Below are positions 12,421-22,617 of a stretch of 64,000 nt of DNA, one piece after another. This stretch comes from Erinaceus europaeus (taxonomy: Eukaryota > Chordata > Mammalia > Eulipotyphla > Erinaceidae): positions 84,075,566 to 84,139,565 of the forward strand of contig NC_080175.1 of the NCBI RefSeq assembly GCF_950295315.1, given 5' to 3'. A model generated the notes under the pieces. It did no database searches, had not been told where the DNA came from, and worked only from the letters and a program-made list of their open reading frames with translations. Made by a program: the position numbers and the translations under genes. How positions within the stretch are numbered: position 1 is the stretch's first letter; the number at the start of each line of letters is the position of its first letter.

Positions 12421-14115
12421 AGTCCATTTTTGCTATGCTTCTGTGAAATTTCCTTTTAATATCCGTTAATCACTTTTCTTTAAGGAATATATTATAATCC
12501 TAAAGGTTTGCATGAACTAATAAAAGAATAGTAAGACTATTTGTCATTTGCACTGAATTCTTCTCCAGATTATCATTGAATTTAATGGAATTTGAGATTA
12601 TTTTTGATACAATGAAGTTTCACTTCTTATAACTAGTAAGATATATGGTTCTTTTAAAAACAATTTTGATTAATAGCTATGATTATATCTTCAAAAAGCT
12701 TTCATATAAATAATAAATCAGATGCAATATCTTTTACTCCATACATATTTGTGGCATGACCTATGTTTAGAGTGAGGAACATATCAAACATAATCTGGCA
12801 AAGTTAAACACGTTGTCTCTGTCCTTCACATATTTTATTATTTCTGCTGCATATTCATTACAATTAAATCAAATTACGCATGAAGAATCGTCTGTTCCAA
12901 AAAATGCAAATTTAGCCCAGTGAAATAAGAGACATATTTGACCTCTGTTATGAATACACTGCTTTGACATTTTTAGATAATCATGACAATTACTGGCAGT
13001 GCATAGATAGCTGGAAAGACTCTGCTCTTTAGTGCTAGAAATAATTGTTACTCATGTCAGTGATTCGTCATTCTGGGCAGGGCTGAACCCTGGACTCGAA
13101 TTAAGTTTCATAACCTTCATGTAATTCCATTTTTTTTTTTTTACAGTTTGTGTGCTTTGATTGTGTTCTAATTAGCATTTTAGTTTATCATGATGATGGG
13201 AGCACTAAACTTGGTATCAGCTACTTGGCCAGGATCCTTTACTGGGCTATGACAACATTGTGTTCTGAGAATTCATCTAAAGTGGTGCCACTGTTCTTGA
13301 ACCTCTGCTATAGGTTGCATCCTCCACACTGGAGGGATCAATAAATGGTCACTGGCTTTGTATTGTACTTACCTCTGGCCTGTTTGTGACCACAGACTGC
13401 CGTCAAAGTCAGTTTCCTGAACTGAGCTTGATAGCAGCCTATTGCAGATAACAATCTGAGATGACTGAAGGTTAAATAATTTAAATAGCTCCTTGATCCA
13501 GATTTTTAATTACCTCTTTTCTTAGAAATAAACCAACAGCAAAAATCTTGATAAGAAAATGTGAGTGTACTACATTAGATAGGAGTCAGGAGGGTGGGAA
13601 TGTGGGACAAAATATTGATTTGTTAGTGAGTTTTCAGCAAGACTATCCATGCCCCCACCCCAACCTCCCATCCAGTGACTCTAGAGACCTAAAGGAAGTT
13701 CAGAGTTCGCTATCATGAAGGAAAACATTGCAGAGAAAGGGAATGCATAGTTCAGAAGTTTTGGTGTTGGATACTTCTTTGTGAAGAATAGTGAGGCTGG
13801 TGTGGACGGTCCTGATGAGTGAATGTAACAATAGAGATGAAGTGAAGAGGTAGAACAGGTATCAGTGCCAAATCACATACAGTCTTGGTAAGAACTTACA
13901 TTTTTTTTCCCCTCTAAGATGGAAAGAAAACAGATTTTTTGTAACAGTGATAGATACTATCAGATTTTTGCTATTAATATATCATGTGGCCCTTGTACTC
14001 AGAAGCACAGAAGCAAAAACAGAGAAAGTCCAGATGGCTATAGCAATAATACCCATTATTAGTTATAGCAATGAACTATCTCCTTAGTTCTGTAATTTTT
14101 GGATATAGTCTATAT
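12421..14115. other. 1.7 kb without recognised repeats
   Basis: No SINE, L1 or LTR is recognised. A T-run ending in ACAG (13130-13145) and an AATAAA at 13341 bracket about 200 bp, a coincidence that could mimic a terminal exon. The enclosed 64-codon frame has no domain I know. Confidence 0.4.
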
Positions 14116-14300
14116 AGATCACTAAAGTAACACGGTATAGACTTAATAGTGTTTAAACAACAGAAATTTATTTCTTAAGTTCTGGAGGCTAAAAATCAGA
14201 GGTCAATGTATAAGCAACACTAGCCAAAGGCTCTCAAGTTACAGATTTCATCATAGTGTCTTCACATGACCAAAAGACTAGGGAGCTTTGTGGGATCTTT
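14116..14300 (-). mobile_element. Ancient MaLR/MLT1-like LTR, reversed, partial
   Basis: TTTAAACAACAGAAATTTAT, TTCTGGAGGCTAAAAATCAG and GTGTCTTCACATGACC form the reversed end of a mammal-wide MLT1/MST-type LTR. Only about half of the LTR is kept. Confidence 0.62.
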
Positions 14301-14720
14301 TTAAAATTTTATTAGTGATTTAATATTGACTAATACAAAACCATAATGAAGACATTATTAATTTTAGTAATGTGTGAAGACACATTATTTAACATGTCTT
14401 TTAAGATGTATGGATTATAGGTGATCTTACTCACAGATGAGATGTAAAAGTCAAAACAAAGAACAACACATAGTAAATGCTCAATTGACTATAGTCTACC
14501 ACAGCAAATCTGAAGACTTAGAGAAGGACAGGGAGAAACACTAATAAGGAGAGATTGGGGCCTCAACCTGAGTCCCTATGATGCAACACTATGATGGTTT
14601 GGTTGAGGTTGTAATGTATTGATATTTATCTTGGAAAAATGCATAAATGTTCCCTTATGACAAAAAGCCTGTAAATCAGTATTTCCTCAAGGAAGTGATA
14701 CTGGAGTAGAAAAAATGTCT
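14301..14720 (+). mobile_element. Possible L1 3' UTR fragment
   Basis: GATGGTTTGGTTGAGG, TTGATATTTATCTTGG and CCTCAACCTGAGTCCC resemble 37640-37740, which leads into a clear L1 3' end. The assignment of the left half is weak. Confidence 0.4.
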
Positions 14721-15090
14721 TATAGTTTGTTATCAAGATCTGATTTGTCCAAGACCAAATTTATGAATCTTCTTTCAAAGTTGCATATAACTTTGTAATA
14801 GTGTTCTTCTAAAAAAATTACATATGTTGAAGTCTTGTAAGTTTTTTTTTTCCTGTGTGAATGTAAGAAAGACTAGAGAGAGAGAGACTCTAGGCTGTCC
14901 TATTTTGTTTTGTTTTTCCAATTGTACAGGATGCTGACTATTTAAGCTAGGGTCAGATAAATGCAAGACATGTGCTCAACTACTAGATCACTTCTTCTGT
15001 CCAATATTTTGAAACTTAATATCCATAATTGATAGCATTAGTTGGTAGAACTAAGGAGAAAGTAATTAGTTCCTGAGCTTAGAGACTTCA
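14721..15090. other. No recognised feature
   Basis: Unassigned sequence with a short GA run near 14876. Confidence 0.4.
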
Positions 15091-15588
15091 TGAATTAATG
15101 TGCCAATAAAAGAGATTCCACATTCTTGGATTGCTCCATAGAAATTATGGGTCTATACGGAGTTGGGAATTGTGTGGAATTGTACCCCTCCTATCCTATG
15201 GACTTGTCAGTGTTTCCATTTTATAAATAAATATGAAAATAAAAAAAGAAATTATGGGCCTAGACTTCTAATAGATCTCTCCACAATCACTGGTCACTTC
15301 TATCAGGAATGTCATCATAGCACTTTTTTTGGTGTTCTCCAGGACCTTGCCCTCTCTATAAACTAGCAATGGTAGGAATTACCCTACTTTTTGAAAGGAG
15401 TCAGGGGAAATCCTACTCTGCCACTCAAGGAAGACTGGTCTTGAAATGAGAGCAGCCTAGAATGTTCCTAGCTGTGATCATGAATTATAAGCTCAGGCTG
15501 ACAGGGACTCAGAAGCTAAATAGGCATCTGAGCTCAATATGAATATATATAAGCCCTGGGTCAGACTGATGTGGTAAACAGGTGATAT
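15091..15588 (+). mobile_element. L1 3' UTR, interrupted by a tiny L1 and then a solo LTR
   Basis: ATGGGCCTAGACTTCTAATAG, CACTGGTCACTTCTATCAGG, AGACTGGTCTTGAAATGAGA and GCCCTGGGTCAGACTGAT run parallel to 45370-45700. The element is split by the insertion at 15156-15247 and ends where the LTR at 15589 begins. Confidence 0.75.
15156..15247 (+). mobile_element. Tiny 5'-truncated L1 3' end with TSD
   Basis: About 90 bp containing the extreme L1 3' end (TTGGGAATTGTGTGGAATTG, CCTATCCTATGGACTTGTC, an ATAAATAAATATG tail). It is flanked by GAAATTATGGG(T/C)CTA at 15141-15155 and 15248-15262, 14 of 15 matching. The target is the older L1 around it. Confidence 0.82.
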
Positions 15589-16067
15589 TGTTGAGGGAGA
15601 GAAGGACCACCCAGAAATGGGAGTGGTTGTGGATGTAGGTGGGGCCCTTAGCTTTAAAGGGGGTGAACCTTTAGGGGCTCTCTCTCTCTCTCTCTCCCAG
15701 GACCACCATGCAAGCAGCATATAAGTTAGCTCTCAGTCCTGTTTCTCTCCCTTCCTTCCTTCCTTCCTTCCTTCCTTCCTTCCTTCCTTCCTTCCTTTCT
15801 TTCTTTCTTTCTTTCTTTATTTATTTATTTCCTCCTTCCTTCCTTCCTTCCTTCCTTCCTTCCTTCCCTTCCTTTCTCTCTCTCTCTCTCTTTTTTTCTA
15901 CCTCTCTCTTTCTCTTTCCCTAACATGCCTTTGTGTCCAATAAAGTTTAATTTACCTGAATAATCATGCTTTCCCATCAATTCTTTGTGGAGATTGGCAG
16001 GACAAACTTTGGGAATGGGGGGAAGCAAGTGTTGGCCTTCCTGTTCCCTCCATGTTCCCCTATAACA
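15589..16067 (+). mobile_element. Solo LTR of an endogenous retrovirus, 4-bp TSD
   Basis: It starts TGTTGAGGGAG and ends CCTATAACA, flanked by ATAT on both sides (15585-15588 and 16068-16071). A TATA-like CATATAAG lies near 15718 and AATAAA at 15939-15944, in the order expected for U3-R-U5. A 4-bp TSD is typical of class I (gammaretrovirus-like) elements. No internal viral sequence remains, so it is a recombined solo LTR. The family is not one I can name. Confidence 0.68.
15751..15893. repeat. (TTCC)n / (TTTC)n tract inside the solo LTR
   Basis: TTCC, TTTC and TTTA units lie between the TATA-like box and the AATAAA of the LTR. The expansion therefore lies in or near the R region. Confidence 0.9.
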
Positions 16068-16071
16068 ATAT

Positions 16072-16688
16072 CATCAATACAGCTGAAATTAGAAATCTAT
16101 AACTTATAATCATTTTGAATTTCAAGTGGCATAATTTTATCCCTTAGGTATTAATTATCTAAATACAGATTATAGAAAGTAGAATATAACAATTTGCCCG
16201 CCCATATGCTTATAAACATTCTTACAGTTTGTGGGTAATAAGACAAAGAGCCAGTGGAATATGTGAAACAATGGAAAAATTAATTATCAAACAAAGGCTG
16301 TTGTCTGCACTCCCAAGGAGACCAAGTGTAATTTAAAAAAAGAGTTAGAAAAAGTAAAGGACATTTTGATTAGTGAGTAGCATGCATAGCAGGATTCAGC
16401 ACACATAGGTTAACATATTCTTGAGTAAAAAATGAAAACGACATTAACAGAAAAGTGCAAAACCAAAGTAATTAATTAGATAAGTATTTTTTCTAAAAAT
16501 ACAATGCTCCTTTTTTAAAAAAACAGTTTCTGCTGTCAAAATTTTTTCCCACTTATTTCAGTATTAGGGACTATATGATATAATCTGAACAAAGACTTGA
16601 AATTTCTTGAAGCACATATAGATATAAGGGATTATCAAGATGCATATTTTACCATCAAAAGTCCTACATTACCTTTAATAATTACATA
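16072..16688. other. No recognised feature
   Basis: AT-rich sequence. Part may be further diverged L1 3' UTR beyond the solo LTR, but I see no clear phrase. Confidence 0.4.
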
Positions 16689-16694
16689 CTAAAT

Positions 16695-16987
16695 TGTCAT
16701 TAAAGTTCGGGGCTCCAGTAGGCCAGGCTAGCTTCGCGGCGGAAGACAGAGACTTGGGGACACACGGCTGGGCAGAGAACGCAGTTTAATCTTTATTCAC
16801 GAGCGGGCAAATCACCACACCATGTGCTTCTCCATCTTTCTCCTCTGGTGGCTGCGACTGGAACTCTGGAAGTCCGTAGGGTTCCGGGGGCAGGGACAAG
16901 GGGGTATGCGAAACTAGCAGGGGCCAAACCACCACCTCCCAGGGGTGGGGGGGGGGCGAGACCAAACCTATATGAAGTGTAGCAACA
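16695..16987 (-). mobile_element. ERVK-like LTR, reversed
   Basis: Read on the minus strand it starts TGTTGCTACACTTC and ends CTTTAATGACA. AATAAA (GTGAATAAAGATTAAACTGC) lies about 110 bases before the end. The adjoining bases at 16988-17006 are a polypurine tract on the minus strand, so this is the 3' LTR of a minus-strand element. The left flank CTAAAT (16689-16694) pairs with TTAAAT at 19161-19166 as a probable 6-bp TSD. Confidence 0.85.
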
Positions 16988-18259
16988 ATTCCCCCTTTTC
17001 TTTTTAACTAAATGACCATAGTATCAGGGGTGTGGGGTGAACAGAAACCTATATCGTACAGGCATTTTCAAAAAAGAAACTGGCACAAACATGGAGGAAC
17101 ATGTAAGTGAGCAACAAGAACCAGTGTGCTGCCAAGGGAAGGCCTGAGGGGGACCTTTTTTTGCCTCTGGGGGGACGTTAGTTGCCTCGATGGGCATTTT
17201 CTAGCATGGGGGCAGAGTAAGGCCTAGAGTCTAAAGGCAGCTGGCTGCTGTCAGTCTTTGAGAAACCCAGCAGCATAAAGGGAAGCTGCTAGTTTTGTGC
17301 AAAGTGTCCAAGAGGTGTACCAGTGAGTCCGATAGAAATGCCAGTCCAAAGCAGATGTCCACGGAAGAATGCCAGGGGGTGGAACGTTGTATGAGGAAGG
17401 TCAGCTGGTGGAATTCCGATTTTTCTGTAGAGAACTTGACAGCTGCAATTTACTTACTATGAAACAAAACTTGTAGCAGGTTAGAAGTTTACCATAATTG
17501 ATAACTCTATTACAATTGGAAGTCTTTGTTAGTATGATTTTAAGGTTATTTAAAGTTTAAACATTAGAATGTGGAAAGGTAAAACAGAAGAATCATGGAA
17601 AAAAAACCCTCAGGCATGAGAATCATTAGCATAACCATTGTGTAATCTACCATTTCTAATTGAGAAGGTAATCGAGAGTTTTACATATCAACAAGTCTAT
17701 TTAACCTTTTGTTACACCCATTCAAAATGGAGACACACCCTAGGTGTGCACAGGGTTGTTTTTTTTTCCGGCCAACTTAGTTAAAATATATTGATTTTAA
17801 ACTAATTTTTACCTCAGACTTTAAATGTAAGTTAATTTTATCTTTATGAGATTTACATTGTAAACCTTTTTCATTTAACTTTGTCTGGTAAGAATATAGC
17901 CTTAAAGTTATATTTTTAACCTTAAAGTTAATGTTTACCAAACTTTAAACACATATGTAAACATGGTCTTTAATACACAAGGAGAGAAACCTTTGTTATG
18001 AAGACATGTCATTTTAAACACGAATTTAGATCTATACTGTCTTAGTCATTGGGGGGTGGGTCACCATCTGGAGGTGGCCTCCTGAGCAGCTCCACTTCTA
18101 GGAATTGTAGGTTGTGATCTCTGGATGAATCTCTGCTGTATTCTAGCTCGTCTGCCTTCAGATCCAAGTTTGGGATCTCTGCCAGGGGGCCCAGTTTTGA
18201 CAGGGAGCCCGCGGTCTCCGGGTGGTCCAGGATCTGCCCAGACTTCATAGCAGGAGGGC

Positions 18260-18311
18260 GGGCAGGCCAGCCGTGCAGAAGGGGTGGGCAGGCCAGCTGT
18301 GCAGAAGGCAC
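18260..18311. repeat. 26-bp tandem duplication in ERV interior
   Basis: Two adjacent 26-bp units, each beginning GGGCAGGCCAGC(C/T)GTGCAG, with few differences. They lie in the GC-rich part of the retroviral interior. Confidence 0.85.
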
Positions 18312-18629
18312 GGGCCGAGGTGCCCGGAGTGGTGGCCAGGATAGGCTGCCATGGCCCTGCCCTCCATGTCTGCTGCCCTGCTCCTGGTGGCTGAGCAGCA
18401 TGGAGGGAGCCCACGCCCAATACCCTGTGCCATGTGGTGGCTAGCTGGCTCTTGCAGGTGGGCGTTGGGTGGAAACCACAGTGTGGTACAGAACGAAATG
18501 TTCCAGAAACAGAGAAACAGTCTCATGAAAAAAGGGCAGAGGCCTTTGGAAACCTCTTCACAAGCAGAAAAGAAGGCCATTGTAGATAGGTAGGCAAAGT
18601 CTTCACTTATCTGGGGGGATGCGCAGGTC

Positions 18630-18647
18630 AGGTCCATGTGGGCGCCA
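18630..18647 (-). promoter_or_regulatory. Lys-type retroviral primer binding site
   Basis: On the minus strand TGGCGCCCACATGGACCT begins two bases (TA) after the LTR end ACGACA. The first eight bases are the core of tRNA-Lys primer sites used by betaretrovirus-like and lentiviral elements. The rest has drifted. With the 6-bp TSD this supports class II. Confidence 0.72.
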
Positions 18648-18649
18648 TA

Positions 18650-18709
18650 TGTCGTTAAAGTTCAGGGCTCCAGTAGGCCAGGCTAGCTTCACGGAGGTAG
18701 ACAGAGACT
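18650..18709 (-). mobile_element. Remnant of the 5' LTR (U5 end only)
   Basis: TGTCGTTAAAGTTCAGGGCT through GACAGAGACT matches the outer 60 bases of the LTR at 16695. It lies exactly next to the primer binding site. The remaining R and U3 are missing and the sequence switches at about 18710 into an inverted copy of the element's other end. Confidence 0.82.
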
Positions 18710-18711
18710 GG

Positions 18712-18908
18712 ATGCAACTAAGCCCCCCAGAGGCAAAAAAGGTCCCCCTCAGGCCTTCCCTTGGCAGCACACTGGTTCTTGTTGCTCGCTTACATGTTCC
18801 TCCATGTTTGTGCCAGTTTCTTTTTTGAAAATGCCTGTACGATATAGGTTTCTGTTCACCCCACACCCCTGATACTATGGTCATTTAGTTAAAAAGAAAA
18901 GGGGGAAT
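18712..18908 (+). mobile_element. Inverted copy of the ERV 3' interior and polypurine tract
   Basis: ATGCAACTAAGCCCCCCAG through AAAAAGAAAAGGGGGAAT is the reverse complement of about 16988-17188. The purine run at 18891-18908 abuts the plus-strand LTR. Confidence 0.85.
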
Positions 18909-19160
18909 TGTTGCTATGCTTCATATAGGTTTGGTCTCGCCCCCCCCCCCCACCTCTGGGATGTGGTGGTTTGGCCTCTGCTAGTTTTGCGCACCCCTGC
19001 AGCTGCCGGAGGAGAAAGATGGGGAAGCACATGGTGTGGTGATTTGCCCGCTCGTGAATAAAGATTAAACTGCGTTCTCTGCCCAGCCGTGTGTCCTCGA
19101 GTCTCTGTCTACCACTGCTAAGCTAGCCCGGCATACTGGAGCCTCCGAACTTTAACGACA
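18909..19160 (+). mobile_element. ERVK-like LTR, plus orientation
   Basis: It starts TGTTGCTATGC and ends CTTTAACGACA, with GTGAATAAAGATTAAACTGC inside. It is highly similar to the LTR at 16695-16987 but lacks about 40 bp of U3. With the minus-strand LTR it makes the whole 16695-19160 insertion end in U5 on both sides. Confidence 0.85.
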
Positions 19161-19735
19161 TTAAATGAAGAGAATAATTTATTAGAGCTATTTCCTAAAA
19201 AACTAGCTTTTATTTGAACTAAAACATCTATCAAAATGTATGTTAATAAGGTAATCATAAAAGTTAATCACTTTATTGAGTTAATCAATGAAAGGATTTA
19301 GATTTTAGTGCCTTTTAAGAGATTTTCCTTTAAGATATTTTCATGAGATTAGCAAATACATCAGCTTTAATTTTGTCTGAAAGATTTGAAAAGGTATTTA
19401 ATAAGAACTTTACAGCAGATGCTCAAATAAAAAGATGTCCATTGGCTAAACATGAACATAATAAAACACATTAACTTGATGTTTTCTTTGATTAGCAAAC
19501 ACATTCTTGTAATATAATAAATTGTTGTAAGTTTATTGTTATGGTTGCATATATTTTGAGAGTGTAAAAGAAAAAAAATATTCAGTTAGTATTCCTGACT
19601 GAAAAACAGGCATTTCATAAACTAAATGAGTGATTCAGAATATACACATGCACAACTATACTATGTAATTTGCATCTGTTAGATTTACTTGATTTTAGAT
19701 AAATGTTGATAGTAAGTCTAACGATGGTAACTTTT
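19161..19735. other. No recognised feature
   Basis: AT-rich unassigned sequence; it begins with the probable TSD copy TTAAAT. Confidence 0.5.
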
Positions 19736-19934
19736 AAAAATATTATTTATTTATTTGTTGGATAGAGATAGAAATTAAGAGGGAAGGGGGGATAGTGTAA
19801 CAGAAATAAAGACACCCATGACACTGCTTCTGCACTTGCAAAGCTTCTCCCCTGAGGTGTGAACCAGGAGGCTTGAACCTGTGTCCTTGTGCATTGTAAC
19901 CTGTGCACTCAACCAGCTGCACCACAACCTGGCC
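19736..19934 (-). mobile_element. SINE-B
   Basis: TATTATTTATTTATTTGTTG, a GA-rich stretch, a diverged ACTGCTTCTGCACTTGC block and a head ending CCACAACCTGGCC. Confidence 0.8.
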
Positions 19935-20225
19935 TTAGACATGGTATCCTGAAGACATTTTATTATATAGAAACTTTGAAGTCAAAATAGGGCCAGTAGT
20001 TGGCTGGAGTTATAGAAATCTGAATACTGTAACTTTAGCTTTAAAAAAAATTCTTTTACTTTCAATGAATCTGCCATGGTGGCTAGAGTGATGTTCAACT
20101 CAATCTCCCCATTTTATTATTTCAGGGAAACTTTGTATCAGTACAGAAGGTTGTGGGAGGGCTAGAAAATCAGAAGGTGAGTTCCTGGGCAAAGTGGATG
20201 TCTACCTGTCTAATCTTTCTAGTGG

Positions 20226-20347
20226 TTTGTTTTGTTTTGTTTGCCCGAGTACTGCACAGCTCTGGTTTGTGTTGGGGAGGGGGGGCGGCTAACCCTAGGA
20301 TTTTGGAGCCTCCGGTTGCATGCATAATGGATGTTGTCTCCCCAACC
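20226..20347 (-). mobile_element. SINE-C, diverged
   Basis: TTTTGTTTTG, then GTACTGCACAGCTCTGG, a G-run and TTTTGGAGCCTCCGGTTGCA mark a reversed SINE-C. Confidence 0.65.
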
Positions 20348-21085
20348 TTTATCTAGTCCTCTTGCTTCTTAGATTATGACCTGCTGGATTATTATGGACC
20401 TTTTGTGAATTTTACTCCTAAAGTGTAAAGAATTTCCTCATGGGGTAGAAGATATGAGGCTTGGGTTGTTCCCCTCAATTTTATATTTTCAAATTCAGTT
20501 TGTCATATTAACTGTTCCTTGAAAAAAGTTTCTGTAAGTAGAACTGTGGCAGTTAATTATCTTTTTCTAACCCATTTTATCAATTTCAGGTCACCTCTCC
20601 CCTCTAAGGCAATGCTGATCCTTTGGGGGCACGGTTTTACTTTTATTTCAGTTTTTTCCCTATATGAAAGAGGTTCATGTTAATTATGCTGAAATTTCTT
20701 TATGCAATCATATTTTAAAATATTTACTTTACTGAAGGATTTAAGATTACACTAGCTTTATTCTCTTCATTTATTGAAATACATATTATTTATTGAATAA
20801 ATATTCATTATGTTTAGATATGAAATAAATATTCAATTATAAATAAATAATATTATTACATCATAAATAAATATCACTACCCAATTATAAATAAATATCC
20901 ATTATATTTATTACATTACATTATTATATTACATATAATATATATTTATAATTATATAGTATACACTATTTATATTTATAATATCATTATATTAAATAAA
21001 TATTCATTGTATTTAAATACTAAATACATATTCATTTATTGAAATAAATATTATTTCTATGCCTTTTAGGGTAAGAATATGGACT
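20348..21085. other. Unassigned; AT-rich low complexity at 20760-21060
   Basis: The right part is dominated by repeats of ATAAATATTCATTAT and similar. No gene signal. Confidence 0.6.
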
Positions 21086-21490
21086 ATCTACATATTAGCT
21101 TAGGGCTGCCATGGCAACTACCATATAGTGCGTGTATTCAAACAGCGTGAGTGTATAGATTCACAGTTTTGGAGATAAGGTCAAAACTGAGGTCAATTCA
21201 TGTCCGTGCTTCTCTGTTGCTTATTTATTCCTTTCTGTCAATCATTTTGTCCCTTGTTTTATGGCTGCACCACTCCAGTGTTTACCTCTGCTATTACATG
21301 TTGCTCTCTCTGTTTTTGTGCATTTTCTCACCTTCTGATAAAAAAATTAGTCCCATTGTGTAAGGACTATTACAATGAGAATAACCTCATCTTTACTTCA
21401 CAACAGCTGCAAAACCTTTATTTCAAAGTTAGAACTAATTTAGAGACATTTGCTATTAGGACACCATTTTGTGGGGGGAAAATTCATCTC
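21086..21490 (-). mobile_element. Ancient MaLR/MLT1-like LTR, reversed, nearly complete
   Basis: TTAGCTTAGGGCTGCCATGG, CACAGTTTTGGAGATAAGGT, ACCTCATCTTTACTTCACAA, CAGCTGCAAAACCTTTATTT and GGACACCATTTTGTGGGGGG follow the order of a reversed MLT1-type LTR. Two reading frames across it (21151-21363 and 21200-21520) are chance frames in this LTR. Confidence 0.66.
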
Positions 21491-21930
21491 ATGAAAACAT
21501 ATGTAACATTAACAAATTAAAAAAGGAAAATATATGTAATATTTACTGTATGGTGACTTGGTGATAGTGTTAGCAGTCCTTTAATTAAAATCAAGATACA
21601 GTTTGAGTGAAATGCTTGGTAGCCTTTGAAAACTTCTTAAAATATCTTTAAGATAAGGGTCAAACTGAGCTCCCTAGCATGAGTTTTGAAAACCAGTTGT
21701 CACCTCAATTGTCAAGCTAGAGAATATGATTTTGAGACTTTTTTTATTGAGAATAAAGTTATGGATTTACAGGAAGTTATAAAAATCTAGAGAATTCTGG
21801 CACATTTTAATGTAGGTTACTGTACGAGAAGGAATAAACTAGATAGCAGTTAGAAGAGTTAAGAAGGGAGAGTGGGGGTGGAAGGAATTTCCAGGCCACA
21901 TTACTATGGCCTCTCAGAAAGTTAACAACT
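21491..21930. other. No recognised feature
   Basis: Unassigned AT-rich sequence. Confidence 0.5.
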
Positions 21931-22253
21931 ACTGGAGGAGCCAGGCAGCAGTGCACCCAGTCAAGTGCACATAGTACTAAGTGCAAGGACCTGTGGAAGG
22001 ATCCTAGATGGAGCCCCTGGCTCACCACCTTCAGGAGGGAACACTTCACAAGCAGTGAAGCAGGTCTGCAGCTGTCTTCCTTTCTCTCTCCCTCTCTACT
22101 TCCTCCCCCTTCTCAATATCTCCCTGAACTATCCAATTAAAAAAAAGAAAAAAGAAAAAGGAAAAAAAATGGCTGCCAATAGCCATGGATTTGTAGTGCT
22201 GGCACCCAGCCCTAGAGATAACCCTGGAAGCAAAAATGAATAAACAAACAAAC
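21931..22253 (+). mobile_element. SINE-A, plus strand
   Basis: A tRNA-like head (GAGCCAGGCAGCAGTGCACC), GTGAAGCAGGTCTGCAGCTG, a CT-rich part, an A-rich linker, then the 3' domain ending AGAGATAACCCTGGAAGC and a CAAACAAACAAA tail. Confidence 0.82.
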
Positions 22254-22254
22254 A

Positions 22255-22520
22255 AAATAACTGTTCAGCATAGAGAATTATGTCAAGAAAGAAAACACAA
22301 AGTAAAACTTTGACTGGGTATGGTGTATTGCAAGAAAGCAAAGGATTTTGGAGAGGAAGGGAAGGGAGGTGATAGGAATTTGAGGGTTCTGGTGCATGAT
22401 GGTGGAAAAATGGCCTTAACTGAGAGTGAAAGAATTTTTCAGATGTCTACCATAAGAAGATGATATATTGTATCCATGTGCCAACAACTTTACTCTAAAT
22501 CATAAACTCCCCAATAAAGT
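22255..22520 (+). mobile_element. L1 3' UTR fragment
   Basis: ACACAAAGTAAAACTTTGAC, GGTGTATTGC and TGGAGAGGAAGGGAAGG parallel 50398-50460, where they follow the end of an older L1 ORF2. Confidence 0.5.
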
Positions 22521-22527
22521 GACTGGA

Positions 22528-22617
22528 AAGAAGAATGGATGGAAGGAAGAAAGGAAGGAAGGAAAAAAGGGAGGAAGGAAGGAAGGGAGGAAGGAAGGAA
22601 GGAAAAAAGGGAGGAAA
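22528..22617. repeat. (GGAA)n microsatellite
   Basis: Interrupted GGAA/GGGA units. Confidence 0.9.

Larger units (their letters stand above)
16988..18649 (-). mobile_element. Internal region of ERVK-like element, apparently non-coding
   Basis: This is the 1.66-kb interior between the polypurine tract (16988-17006) and the primer binding site (18630-18647). I recognise no gag, protease, polymerase or envelope product in any frame. The longest minus-strand frame (130 codons, 18245-18637, starting inside the primer binding site) has no viral domain I know. The part near the 5' end is GC-rich (18040-18480) and the middle is AT-rich with repeated CCTTAAAGTTA (17900-17935). I infer a non-autonomous or heavily deleted element; this was not tested by search. 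Confidence 0.7.

Noticed and set aside
15689..15700. Alternating pyrimidine run before CAGGACC looking like a splice acceptor
   Set aside because: It falls inside the U3 region of the solo LTR, where the CT run and the following TATA-like box fit the LTR layout better.
18042..18637. Three overlapping frames of 119-130 codons in the ERV interior
   Set aside because: They overlap in different frames in a GC-rich stretch, where stop codons are rare by chance, and none shows a retroviral or cellular domain I recognise.
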